A stretch of 64,000 nucleotides of DNA from Seison nebaliae. Its lineage: Eukaryota > Rotifera > Pararotatoria > Seisonacea > Seisonidae. Shown piece after piece: positions 38,501 to 50,508 of the stretch (its first letter is position 1; each line of letters starts with the position of its first letter). Both the position numbers and the translations under genes were made by a program. Location: the NCBI GenBank assembly GCA_023231475.1, contig JALJEE010002634.1, forward strand, positions 1 to 64,000, written 5' to 3'. Under the pieces are notes generated by a model. The model was not told the DNA's origin. It ran no database searches and was given only the letters and a program-made list of their open reading frames with translations.

Positions 38501-39951
38501 TCTCATTCGATTATCTTTTCCGTCGTTTATTTCTCGTTGTGCGAATATCATAGCAATTGCTATTAGTGAACATATGAAAATGATTGCAATTAGAGCTATT
38601 CCGATACCCTTCCAATTCTTTCCACCGTTGTCTTGTCCCACCAATTCCTGTTGATGAACGACAGCAGAAAGATTCATTATAATGGAACAATAACAAAATA
38701 TATCGATTCATCAAAATATGTTTCTTTTTAATTCTTTTATGAACATATCAGTTAGAACTTAAGAATATGTAAGTCACTTTTCTTCATTGCTTAATACTGA
38801 CTAAACGTAAATAATTTCACTGTTTTTCTGTCGATTTACTTACAGAAATTGTATATTGATTTGTAGAAAATTTGTTTATTTTTTCGAACTAACTACGAAA
38901 GTTTTGTTTTTGTAAGTTTCGTTTAATTTTAATGAAATTCGAATAAAGAAAAGTAAACGTCTAAGTTCCTATATTCCATTTGTAACTCACTGTAACGTCT
39001 CAACATTTAACGGATTTGTGAAAGATTCACTCATAGAAATTTACAACAACAGATTATCATCTTTTGAGATATTACTCCGAAAATCTTATTAAAGATATTT
39101 GCAGGGAAATCTTGACAAAACATATATTTTTATAGATACTATACTGGTATTCATCCGTACCAATACCAATTAATTTTTCTATCCTTCATTCTTTGCTCCA
39201 TTCTGTTTCATTTCTATGACGTCTCATCTACAATTTATATGATGTATCTCATATGTACCTGGAAGAGGAATTATAAAATGTTTGGAAAAATGTATGTTTA
39301 TCTGAAGTTCCTATTTCTTTAGTAATACGTTGACTGGTGATCATTGTCTGTTGGAAGAAATAAAAAAATATAACATTTTTCTTCATGGTCTTTTTCATAA
39401 AGGAAATCAGTTTTCCCTAAACTTGCATAATCTATGCAATTCAATTCAGATTAGCCAATTATCTGTTTGGAATAATATAATTCCAAAATTCCTAAAACTT
39501 ATCAAGAAGGAAACTTACAATTCCTGTATGTTATGTGAAATGAAAGAAAATGATAATTTCCTTATGCAAATTGTCATAAAAACAATTTTCTACTTAGAAG
39601 AACTACTTAATCATTCTTAATTCTATTACAGATAATTAATTCAAATTACTTTTCTTCTTCTTTGTCAATCATTTTCTATCCCTTGAAATGTTTCCAATAA
39701 AACTTTTCGATTAATCGACTAACACAATTATCTTTCGATCTTTATCATTTAAAAGAAAAAACGATTTGCAATAAAATGGCAACATAGTTTCATTAGAAAT
39801 TTGAATAGGTAAAAAGGTTTTTTTGAAATTTCTTAACTTGTAAATTAGTTACTGTCGTATAAGTACGAGAATAAGTATTTCCAATAGGTCTACCACCAGA
39901 TCTTATAGCCCCACTACCACCACCTCCTCCTCCACCTCCACTGCTGAACAT
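35567..39951 (-). CDS. DPP4/DPP6-family type II membrane dipeptidyl peptidase
   Basis: Fifteen exons can be joined in phase. Exon 1 (39951-39838) gives MFSSGG and a poly-Gly run. Exon 2 (38647-38434) gives ELVGQDNGGKNWKGIGIALI, matching the DPP6/DPP10 membrane anchor (ELVG...NWKGIAIALL). A beta-propeller follows, with GVSDWLYEEEI (near 37660-37735) carrying the Glu-Glu pair that grips the substrate N-terminus. The alpha/beta-hydrolase has the nucleophile in GWSYGAY (Ser codon 36008-36010), the Asp in GTGDDNVH (35777-35779) and the His in RQHSI (35684-35686). The last exon is 36065-35567. Unlike vertebrate DPP6/DPP10, which lack the catalytic Ser, all active-site residues are present, so it should cleave X-Pro or X-Ala dipeptides at the cell surface. 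All 14 donors are GTT. Orthology to DPP4 versus DPP6/10 is left open. Confidence 0.93.
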
Positions 39952-42900
39952 GTCGGTCCAGAATTAATATGGCAAAAAAGGATAATCGACTCTATCGTTC
40001 ATAGGGATATTCACTAAATTATATGTAAATTTAGTCAAGGTAAAATGGAAATTTTATAGGGTGCAATGACATTGCTCAAGAGCACTTCAGAAAAGGTTGT
40101 TCTTGATCAGTTCTTTATGTCGAAATAAAAGACGGTTTTATTTTTGAATAAATCTTAATTTTATCATTATCATATGACTGAGAGGGTCTGATCTCATATC
40201 ATTCTGAACGATAACATATGTTTTCAGTACATATCTAATTCGTAAATATATTCAGTTATAACATTCGTACTTAAGTATTTAAAGAGATGTTAATACTTTA
40301 ATATTTTTAAAAATATTAAAATAATAACATATTTCTTTTATAATATTGTTATGCGTATAGAATACAATATAACACATGTCAAAACGAGAATTTACAAGAA
40401 GTTAATTACTTCATTGTGATTTCAAAACTGAATAATTTGAAAATTGACCACAGAAGTTATCAAGTTCAAACCACTATAATAAGGAAACCAGCATTTGAGG
40501 AAACTTTTTACTTTTCGAACATATAAATAAATATATATATAATATAAATAAATATTCAAATTTCTTTGACAGAAAATCGAACTCCTTATATTCTATTTAC
40601 AGTTTAGTTTCACTGAATTATCCACTAGTGCGAAAGGAGAAAGCCGTAGAATTATTTCTAATCCGTTAAAACCGTCGCCATTTTTCTTTTAATATACCTG
40701 TTAAGTTTCAAAATTAAAATATATTAGAAGTTTACAAAATTAAAGTTACATTAGATGAAAAAACGTTTGAAACTGATCATGAGTGACCTAAGAGTGAAAT
40801 ACTTTGAACAATTTTGTTGCACCCTAATTCAAGTTGGGAAAATCGTTAGGAAGTAATAATATTTTCTCAGATCCGAATGATTTAGCTAGCTATTCGATGT
40901 AACGCATATTAAACTTTTATACGTCATCATTCGACAATTTTCTTTTTCATAGATTAGATAAATATCCATTGAGATATGATACATGGAAGAAAATGTTTCT
41001 CGGAATCAAATATCGGAACTACATCCGTACTGTACAACTAATATTAATTCCGTTTATTGATAATATTTTTTTTAGAAGCGGATGAAATAAAATGGATTGA
41101 TGTATTTATTACTGATGCTAATCATAAATATGATAATGATAAGAACGTGTCTTATTCCTTCCATTCATCAAATTATAATGTTGTTAGACAATCGGCCTCG
41201 TTCGAATATTCTTAGCACGTTCTTTTATCTGAAAATACTCTCTAAATGTTACGTAATATATCATTCTCTAAAAACATCAGAAAAATTTCTGAAGTAAATG
41301 TATTTTTTCTCACGAACATTTTTGATGGAACAATGGAAAGCAGTTTGATCGAATATTCTGATAAGGCATGCATCCAATTTATCTTACCATTTAGTCTTTT
41401 AATATTTTTAAGAAAATTAGTTGAAAAAAATTTTGAAATAAATTTTCTCATTTAAAAAATTTACCTTAATTCATATTATTAATTCTCTTACAGAAAATTC
41501 CTAAATACAGAGCATATTTCGTTGAACTGAAGAATAAGGAATATATACAGAATTATCAATGAAACAAAAAAAATCCATTACTTTAGGTGCCACTGACTCA
41601 ATGACAAGTATTACATGTGATAGAAATTATTGATTATTCATCGATTTGTACTGCAATCTAATTACTCAAAATTATCAGTTTTTTCTCTAATTATTGAATT
41701 GTTTTGGTTGATGACATTTTTTTTATCTATTATTTCTGCACTCCTATTTGAAGGAAGGAACAATAAGAATTGTCATTGTCAATAAAAATAAAAATATTTC
41801 AATAACAAATAATCGAACAAATTTTATATTGTGCAACAAGAGTGCAACACATAAATTTTGAAAGGAAAGTATTGGAGGGAATAATGTCTTATAAATCAAC
41901 AGGATAGTAATAATAGATTTGTTAAAGGAAAGAAGAAAAACATTTAATAATTTGTGCTTCGTATGATTCCATTTGCAACAACGATTCATTTCTCATATGG
42001 GAAAATTTTTGAAACTAATTATTGCTCCGATATTAATATCGTAATGAGAATTTGTTATATAAAGATCATATAATTCTATACATCTTTATCGGAATTTTTC
42101 TTTCTTTTTGAAATTCTCTAAAACAAAAATAAATTATAAACCCAAAAAAAAAGAATAATGATTCTTTCCTCATGGATTATATCACATTTGGATCATTCGT
42201 TTAAATTTAATGATGGGAAGGACCATTAACAATCAAGCAACAGATTTATCATTATAAAAAATTTCCGTAACTACACGAATCATGTTGTGGAGAATTGTTG
42301 TGTTTTTTTCAACAATTTTTTTTCATTAAATTGGAATGATTAACTGAACAGAATCGCAAGATGTTTCTCAGATAATAGAAGAGAAAGTGTTTTTTTTTGC
42401 TTTTTTGACAGACATGAAATATGCAAATCGAATGCACGAAATTTCATTATTACAAAATGTTATTATTGCAGTCATCTATTATTTTAGAAGAATAGAATAT
42501 TGTTATTTTCTTAATTTTATATGGGTTATTAAAATTTTTTGATTTCTCTTTTTCTCCTAAAAAGAACATTGCGATATCTTGTATCTAAATGCATCTTCTT
42601 TATATCTGATTCTTTGTTTCTTCCATAAATTATATTCCCAACATAAGTCAAATTAGGTTCAAGTACCAAGAATTCATTCTCTGAGGAAAGAAAGAGAATC
42701 CTACACAGTTAGAGAAAAAGATTATCTCTCAATCTTTCTATCTTTTAACGGAATAGTTGTCACTTCGATCTACTGATGGAAGATTGGGCTATATGGGAAA
42801 TGAGAATTTAGGAGATAATTACCAATATAGGATTTCTTATAATCTGTTTCTTTTTTCTTATTTTTCCCCTCTTAACATTTTCAACATAATCATCCGTAAC

Positions 42901-45441
42901 TTTCATTAATAAACAAACGGAAACTATTTTCTCCAAATAATTACTTTCCTTACTTGTTAGTTATAAAAGTAACCAACAAAAAATCTTACGCAATATTATA
43001 AGACGCATTCTGTAAGATTTTGTTTATGTGATTTTCTCCCGAGAACCTTTTTAGTTTCTAAAACAAATTTCAGGAGAAGAACTAATGCATAATGTTTTAG
43101 ATGAATCTAATATAAGTATTCCTACAAATGTTTATATTATAACAAATAAATTATAAATAAATAAAAGAGAATTAATATTTCTCATTATTGACGTTTTTAA
43201 GTACAACATAATTGTACAATAAAGAAGATGCACTAACATTTTTTATAAGTTGAACTTGGAAATATTTAAGATATGTATCGTTCGTGGTGGACATGACTAA
43301 TCCAATAATTGTCCTTAATAAACGGAATTGAAATTAAACGATCGCCTTTCTTATATAAGAATTAATCGGACAATCATAAAAATTGTGAAATAATAATTCA
43401 ATGAAGGAGAAGAAATAATCCTATTTCTCCTTTCGTCAATTGCATAATAGTCGATGTGAGAGGTGAAAAAATAGTGAATAGTTAAGAACAGAAAAATGAA
43501 TTGGTTAGTCTTTTAGGAGAGTTTGACAAACGATCTTTCCGTTATGAGTTACCTTTGTATTGAATTTGAAGAAAGGACGAATTTTGGAAAGGAATTGGAG
43601 AATTACACATTAAACCGAAGGACGACTAGGGAATGAAGAATAACAATATCCTATAGTTCTGGAGTTTTCTATTAAGTCAGTTGACATAAGATTGGCATTC
43701 TTTTATTCAAAAAAAAAGAGAAAATGATACGACTTAAATTTTTTTTGTTAAAACATCTATCGAACTTATCAATAATTCTCATAACATTTTATATGCAACT
43801 ACACGATATTCGTCAAGTAAATAAAAAAAGACAAATATTTTATTGATTTAAAATGATTGATTATTAATTCTGTTTTTATTTATCGAGAAAACATATAAAG
43901 GTAGGCAGATGCGGAGAATGTGTAAAAGGAATAGTTGATAAACAAAAAACTGACGCAATAGATCGGGAAGTAATGATACCGTAATATTTCTAATTCCCTA
44001 AATTCATTAATAAACTAAAATTTGAATGATCATCTAATTAAACATTTCGTTTCCAGGAATCGTATAGTAACACATTTTAAAGAATTATTATTATTCGGGG
44101 GATCTTTCAATCCAGTTTCCTTTACATTTAAATGAATTTATTAGAAATCAAAAATTTTTCATCCGGGATATTTTGGTAAATTTGGAATCGTTTAAATTTG
44201 GGATAAGATGGAATTATCAATTAGAGAATTTGTTCGTTTTTATTCGATTTCGTATAAGATTAATCCTCAATCTTATGCTTTTGGAAAGTGACGTATTAAT
44301 ACGTGTCATGCCATATCATACAATAAATGGGACAGATGCATAATAGGTGTGACTAACGTCGATCTCAGTGCGACTAATCATTCGATAGGGACCGGTACTT
44401 GTCGTTGTTTGTAGCATTTCTTTTTATTTATCTTTCTCGGAATTGTTTCACGAAAAAGTTCGTCGTTTTTTTTATGAATGATATCGATATGTTTGTCGAT
44501 GAAGGCATGCAAACACTGATAATGAAAATAGGATATGCATCGTTCGTAAGAAATACATCGATTGATTATCTATATTAAGTTTGATGAAAGAATAAATGAA
44601 TTTAATAATATGGGGAAAGAATAAGGGAGCAAATATGTCATTAGTAGTCATGTTGACTAGCTGGAAAAGTGGATTATTTTTCGATTTGTCTATATCATTC
44701 ATAACTACTAACACATTAATAAATTGGACAAACTTTCCTTCAAGTATATCAAGTGAAATGTTGATAGGAAGTGGATTGAACTCTTTCAATGTAACTAACT
44801 ACCGAATGTTACTAAAACTTTCATCTACGATTATCTCAGTCGGATAAAGTAGTGGAGGAGAGTTATTTCTTTTATTTTTTTTTGATGTTTAAAATTCATG
44901 TAATGTGATTAGCTGTTCGAGTAGATTCTACACTTTAAATGCGAGATATATTTAATGTAGATTATTATTCATATCGTATATGTCGATATTGTTGGATAGA
45001 ATAAAACAAATGAGAAAGAAAACGGAAATACTGTTGCATCTATTGGAAGTTAAAGTGGATCAAATGGGAAAGTGGAAACCCTTAAAAATATGAAGTAAGA
45101 AAAATAGGAAGAACAAAAACAATAATAATTAATTTTAACAATTAATTTAGAAAATAGAATTATTTTCGCGCTTAATAGTAAGATATGGATGAATAATAAG
45201 ATTATGATATGATAATGCTTTTTTTATTTGTTTATACGACGACTAATAACAATGGAAGAAAGACAAGAAATTAAACACGATTTTATCATTTCCAGTCCTT
45301 TCCTTTTTTTCTTTTACATAACTTTTCATCCTCTTTAAAGGAATGATCGTTTATATAAATTTAGTTCTTGAAGAACAGAATTCTTCTATTAAGAATTATC
45401 CGGGAAATTTTCACTTTCAATTTTAAAAAATTATACATAAC
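39952..45441. other. gene-poor 5.5-kb region
   Basis: Very AT-rich, with short frames on both strands (for example 41242-41455). The only stretch with protein-like composition is minus 44600-44900 (FNPLPINISLDILEGKF, PTEIIVDESFSNI), which I cannot assemble into a gene. Confidence 0.35.
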
Positions 45442-45552
45442 AGATTCATTGTGCACCAGCATCGATTCAGCTGGAGCTTCTTCGTTTGTTGACGAATTCT
45501 GAGTTGTTGTTCCAATCTTTTGATAATTATTCTGGCCATCTGAAGACTTCAT
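45442..45552 (-). CDS. probable first exon of an unresolved gene
   Basis: ATG at 45552, 37 codons (MKSSDGQNNYQKIGTTTQNS...LVHNES), ending at a GTTATG donor of the type used throughout the window. Its GC content and polar composition stand out from the flanks. The following exon on the minus strand was not found, so the product is unknown. Confidence 0.35.
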
Positions 45553-45901
45553 GGTTTTATCAAGAATGAATTTGGAGGAAAGTGTTATCCAGTGAACAAA
45601 ATTGTCAATTGATCCGCTGGAATGAGAAACTAATATTTTTTTTGAAAAAATCTTCTGTTATTTCATGATTTGACTAATAAAAATATTTTGTCAATATAAT
45701 TTGCCTGAATGTAGTTATGATTCTGCTGTTGAAGAAATCTTACCGATTTAATTGAATTTTCATCATTTTTTCGTTCTAATGGTGAGTATAGGAGGGAAGT
45801 GTCGAAGGTCGAATTACTTGTGAAATTATTATTATAAAATTTATATTCAATTTAAATATAAGGAGGAAATAAGAATAGAAAGAAAACGGAACAAAGCAAA
45901 C

Positions 45902-46150
45902 ATGATTTCCTTCGATGATGAAAGATCGTTTTGGTTGTCGATCATTAATCACAATAACATTCAGCCGATCTCTCCGCTGGAAGAAACAAATGGCAAAATG
46001 TTAACAATCGGAATGATATTCGTTCTTTATATTTGTTCGAATGCATATATACACCACATAAATGATTTGTATATGAAAATACTTAACTCCACTGTTTTAA
46101 GGAACGAAACGAGACAATTGCAATTCAGATATTATATATCAATTATATAA
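45902..46150 (+). CDS. possible 82-aa ORF with one hydrophobic segment
   Basis: ATG to TAA; begins MISFDDERSFWLSIINHNN and has a hydrophobic stretch MLTIGMIFVLYICSNAY around residues 33-49. Composition is mixed; no homologue is recognised. Could be chance. Confidence 0.2.
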   Translation: MISFDDERSFWLSIINHNNIQPISPLEETNGKMLTIGMIFVLYICSNAYIHHINDLYMKILNSTVLRNETRQLQFRYYISII

Positions 46151-47111
46151 CAAATCTTGAAGATTATTCTATAATCTTGATTTTCGATGCAATAATCGGT
46201 TCATAGAAAAATAGGTACAAATAAAACGATGAAAGCTATTTCCATATTATGAAATTCATCCTTCTGATTATGCAATATCTTTAACCAATCATACATAATT
46301 CTTGGATCAATTGACTCTATTCAACATATTCAACTTCACCAAATAGGAATTTGATCCATAAACACTTCAATTTTCATCCTCCGGCTGATTCATTATTAAT
46401 AATTTGGTCAACGAACTAAAACTACTTTGTTGATCGTCTGTTTTCTTTCAAAATTTATATCCAATCTATATTCTTCAAATCACACACTGAAAAATTAGAA
46501 AGTTCTCGTCAAAACGAATTTTGATTTTTATTAATAATAATTTTTTCTTTTAACTGAAATTCAACATAATTTCATAAAAGAAATTATAAAAATAACATAT
46601 AATAATATAAATGAATTTAATTAAATCTTACATAATAATCGAAATAAATATCAACTACAAATATTATCATAACTTCGTATAATAAGAAATACGAGTAGAA
46701 TATAAGAATTGAAGTTATTCGTACATTTAAAAATTTGAAGAATCCATACATTTTTTATTCGTAAGATATTCTTTTGAGAACTGAAAAACAAATGAATTTG
46801 TTGATTTAGTAAGGTTGATTTAGTGGAAATATACCATTGTTTGCTTCACTACTTAATTACCTATAGACAATCATATATTCTTATATTTATGATTTAATAT
46901 TATGGTTCGATAATGGTCCACTTGAGAAAGAAATCGGGTTACTTCGTACTCAACCCGTGTTTTGATTAACGATTTCATTTTCTCCATCGAATAAAATTCA
47001 TTGGAAATAATAAATTGGAATTAAAAGTTGATGCACAATATCGAAAGAAAATAATAATGTTACGTGTAGATGAAATATGATAAAATCATGCATAATATAT
47101 AGAACATACAA

Positions 47112-47441
47112 TCAGATAAATATAAATCGGGAAAGATAACATAAACCCTTTTTCATTGTTGTCAATGGAATGTGAAATGCATATTCTGGAAGTCGATGAT
47201 ACATATGATGATATTCATAAGAAAATTTATATTTGGATTCCCGAATATAATAACCCGTATTTGGATGTTTGAGACAGAAAGAATCATCAGATAAAGAGTA
47301 TAACATGACAATTAACTAATTAATTGACAAGAAGTCTCTATTAGTTGGAAGATTGTCATTGAACAATCGTATTTCATAACAATGGATGAGAAAATGAAGT
47401 GGAAGGAAAAAGGAAATGACAAAATTGACCGACAAGTTCAT
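47112..47441 (-). CDS. possible secreted-protein exons, unresolved
   Basis: From the ATG at 47441 the frame encodes a signal-peptide-like MNLSVNFVISFFLPLHFL and then a short polar stretch. The next open stretch (47306-47112) reads FCLKHPNTGYYIRESKYKF and further Tyr/His-rich sequence before a possible GTTTAT donor. The two stretches are adjacent but not one uninterrupted frame. Whether this is a live gene with an unseen splice or a decayed copy is unclear. No family recognised. Confidence 0.25.
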
Positions 47442-48418
47442 TGAAAATAAATGTTTTGGGGATTGATTGAAAGAAGTATTTATATACAAAAGAATCGTAT
47501 TGAAATAAGGAGAATTTTTTCGATTGAGACAGAAAAGATGAAGCATATATTATGTAAGATGAAGCAAGGGAATTTATGTATTTCTTTTCTTTTATATATA
47601 TTCCATCGTCAATATCATCTCACACATTATTAATAAATATGAAATCCTTCCTTCTCATCAAAATTCATGCATCGGATTCTTATGGTGAGATGTATAGTGA
47701 CTTTCATTTGAAAAAAAAAAGTCATCTTCTATAGCCAACGGCAACTAGCTGATTATACTTAACTGATCATGGTAAAGAAGATTTTCCTGACTTTGAACTT
47801 TAATGAACTTAATCTTCATGGAAAGATGCATATCAGTACATTCTATTCCACTTGAGTGTGTATGTGAAATTCCTGATTATTGACAATGCTTCATATTGAA
47901 TAAAACACCATAAATAAGAATTTTATATCTGGTTTATTTCATATAAATTTCAAGAAGTCATATGGTGGAAATGAAGATGAAGAAAGAAATAATATTCACA
48001 ATCATTGAGTTAGTGCATCATCTGTTTGAAAGAAAATGAAGGAAATTGAATGAGATCCTCCTAAATACCTAATGAAATTCTCTTTGACAGTGATATGTTC
48101 ATTTGGATGGAATATTAGTTGCGCAAATTGTCAAATGGACCTTCAGATTTATCATAGACAATTAAATGTTCAGATCTGTCAAATGATTCAATGTGTTTTC
48201 CAATTAATCATCAGTTTGATGACGACAAATATAAAAGTTCAAAATCGAAATCTCGTTAAGAAATTTAATTAATTAATTTTGTGCACTAAATATGCAGATA
48301 GTTCTATGTTGAACGTTATTAAACTCATCAAACTTTTAATTTAAGAAAAATTTTCTTCAAATTTAGATGGGTGTGACAAGTTAAAGAAGTGAAATTGGAA
48401 AAAGAAGAAAAAAGTAAC

Positions 48419-48911
48419 CTTGAAATATTGGAACAGGAGTTCCTCGTCAATTTCTCCCTCAGCGTCGTCCATAGGGTCCGTCTTGTGCATGATATCATTT
48501 ATGGGAATGAATTGTTGATTGTTCTTTTTGGAGCAAACTATATAAAATATTAGAAAGATTTTAATTGTATTTGTGTACGATGGCATAGAAATTGAGAAAC
48601 GAAGGAGAATAAGTGTAATAAAGGAGGATTTGATAGAAATAAAAAAATGAAACACATAAAAGGAAGAAACACTGAATCTTGAACAATAATTAATTAAAAA
48701 ATATTATATTCTATTTCGTGATAGGCACTCGAAGAAATTTTAATCATGAAACCATAATAAACAATAAACCTTTATTGAGAATACCACGATCTAAAGGATT
48801 TTTCCAGATAAATCGATATTTGCCTTGTATCATTGGAACTAATCTTGTTCGCCTTCGACTTTTTTTTCGTTTAATTTGCAAAGTGGTGTGAAAAGCACCA
48901 CTGTTGAACAT
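48419..48911 (-). CDS. orphan gene, two exons resolved, 3' end open
   Basis: Exon 1 (48911-48770) reads MFNSGAFHTTLQIKRKKSRR, then GKYRFIWKNPLDRGILNK, and ends phase 1 at GTTTAT. Exon 2 (48537-48419), after TATATAG, adds CSKKNNQQFIPINDIMHKTD and an acidic DDAEGEIDEELLFQYFK, ending phase 0 at GTTACT. Both are GC-richer than their surroundings and the phases agree. A third exon after CTTAACGAG near 48254 (ISILNFYICRHQTDD and stop) fits phase 0 but is weak. The protein has a basic N-terminus and an acidic middle; I do not recognise it. Confidence 0.5.
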
Positions 48912-50508
48912 CTTCCCTGCTAATCAAAATATATGAGTATTATTAGCAATTTATGTAAGGAGTTTTTCTCTTGACGAACATGTGTCAAACAACATCAACG
49001 TATACGCATAATCGTAATCATGATCGCTGATGAACGAGGAGTAAGGGCAATCATATTTAACGGAATCCATTCCATTTTCCGTTAGAAAAATAATTTTTAT
49101 TTATCTCATCCGAAATAAGATGGACAATTATAACAGAAACAATATGTCCACTCTCTTGCATAATCGCTAAACTTTCTTAGATAAATTGGCATTTTTCATC
49201 TCACTTGTCTTAGTTTTCGATGAGATAATGCATCTAATTCGGAAAAAATCCTCTTCTGCTATATCCTATTGTTAAAATTTTCACATTAACATATATAACA
49301 AGTTGGATTTGTTCGCTTTTCCTTTATCCCGAAAATTTCTACTTCTCCAACTTCTACTACTACTATATACCTTAACTAGACGTATTTGCTCGTCGTGAAA
49401 GATGCCTTCAAAAAAAATTAATATTCTGAATTTATTAAATTTTCTTTTATTTTAATAAGGAATTTTTGTCTAATCTCATTAATATTATGTGGCATATAAA
49501 TTAATTTTGTTCTACTTCATTGAATTCAATGAAGAACGTAATGACCAATATTGATCAAACACTTCTTCAAAAAAATTAACTTCATCTCAAGAAGCATCAA
49601 CTCACTCTCAATTTCCAGAATATGTACGTACTACGTTTTTTTGGAAGAAATTAACTCATTGACATTATTATTGCACATTTTCTTTGGAGAAGACAGGTAC
49701 TAAGAAAAGGGTTAGTAATAAGCATCATAGTAAATAATCGAAACGTAATTAACGTTAAAAGTAACTAACCCTTAAGGATATTTTGAAGTGATTTCCTTTT
49801 GAAAAATAAGTTATCTGCTAAACATTCCCTAATAGAATGATCAACTTATTCTCCAACATAAAATCAATCATTTCTATGATTGATTGGAATAGAAAAGAAT
49901 GGAAAAAGGTCTAGTTGCTAAAGACATGTGTTATATCAATCATGAACTTTAAAATTGATAGTATATCATTTCCTACCTATCATTGATTTCTCACAAAAAA
50001 TGAACGAATTCTAGTATTGGACATGAGTTAGTTGTTGTTCGGTGCATAGAAATTTAAGCAATTTTTAAGATTAAGTTTGAATGTTTTTTTTTCGAGTTAT
50101 TCCCGAGAGATATATTAGCAAAAGTAACCCATGTTGTTAGACGAATCTTTTTTGATAATAATTCAGCCCGAAATGTAATCAAATATATGATTAGTGTTCT
50201 GAATGTTCGTACGTTGGAAACAAGATTATCGATTTTTAAATAATTTACATATTATGTAGAAGCCTTGAAATTTTTCTTTTCATTCTAGCATGTTTTTCAT
50301 CATAATAATTAGATGATTTAAAAATAATTTCTTTATTAATTGCTCATAATTGTACGTCGATTGGGTATTCAGATTAGTCCAAAACTTCTACGCTTCTACT
50401 TGGAAAAGTTCTAGAAGTTATTCATGAATGTCTTTAATTAGATTATTTTCTTAAAACGACATTTTTTATGTCGATTCTTTATTGAAGTCTATTCTAAACT
50501 AACTAATT
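48912..50508. other. intergenic
   Basis: AT-rich; I see nothing in it beyond short homopolymer tracts. Confidence 0.4.

Noticed and set aside
39330-39620. 96-aa plus-strand ORF inside the first DPP intron
   Set aside because: AT-driven composition, no family, no splice or promoter support.
40440-40480. tRNA T-arm-like GTTCAAACC
   Set aside because: No matching acceptor or anticodon arms; no tRNA or rRNA gene could be supported anywhere in the window.
44472-44847. Overlapping ORFs on both strands near 44.6 kb
   Set aside because: Minus-strand composition is suggestive, but no consistent exon chain could be built; left as unexplained spacer.
48072-48272. 66-aa plus-strand ORF with a signal-like start and several Cys
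   Set aside because: It overlaps possible minus-strand exon sequence and has no flanking support.
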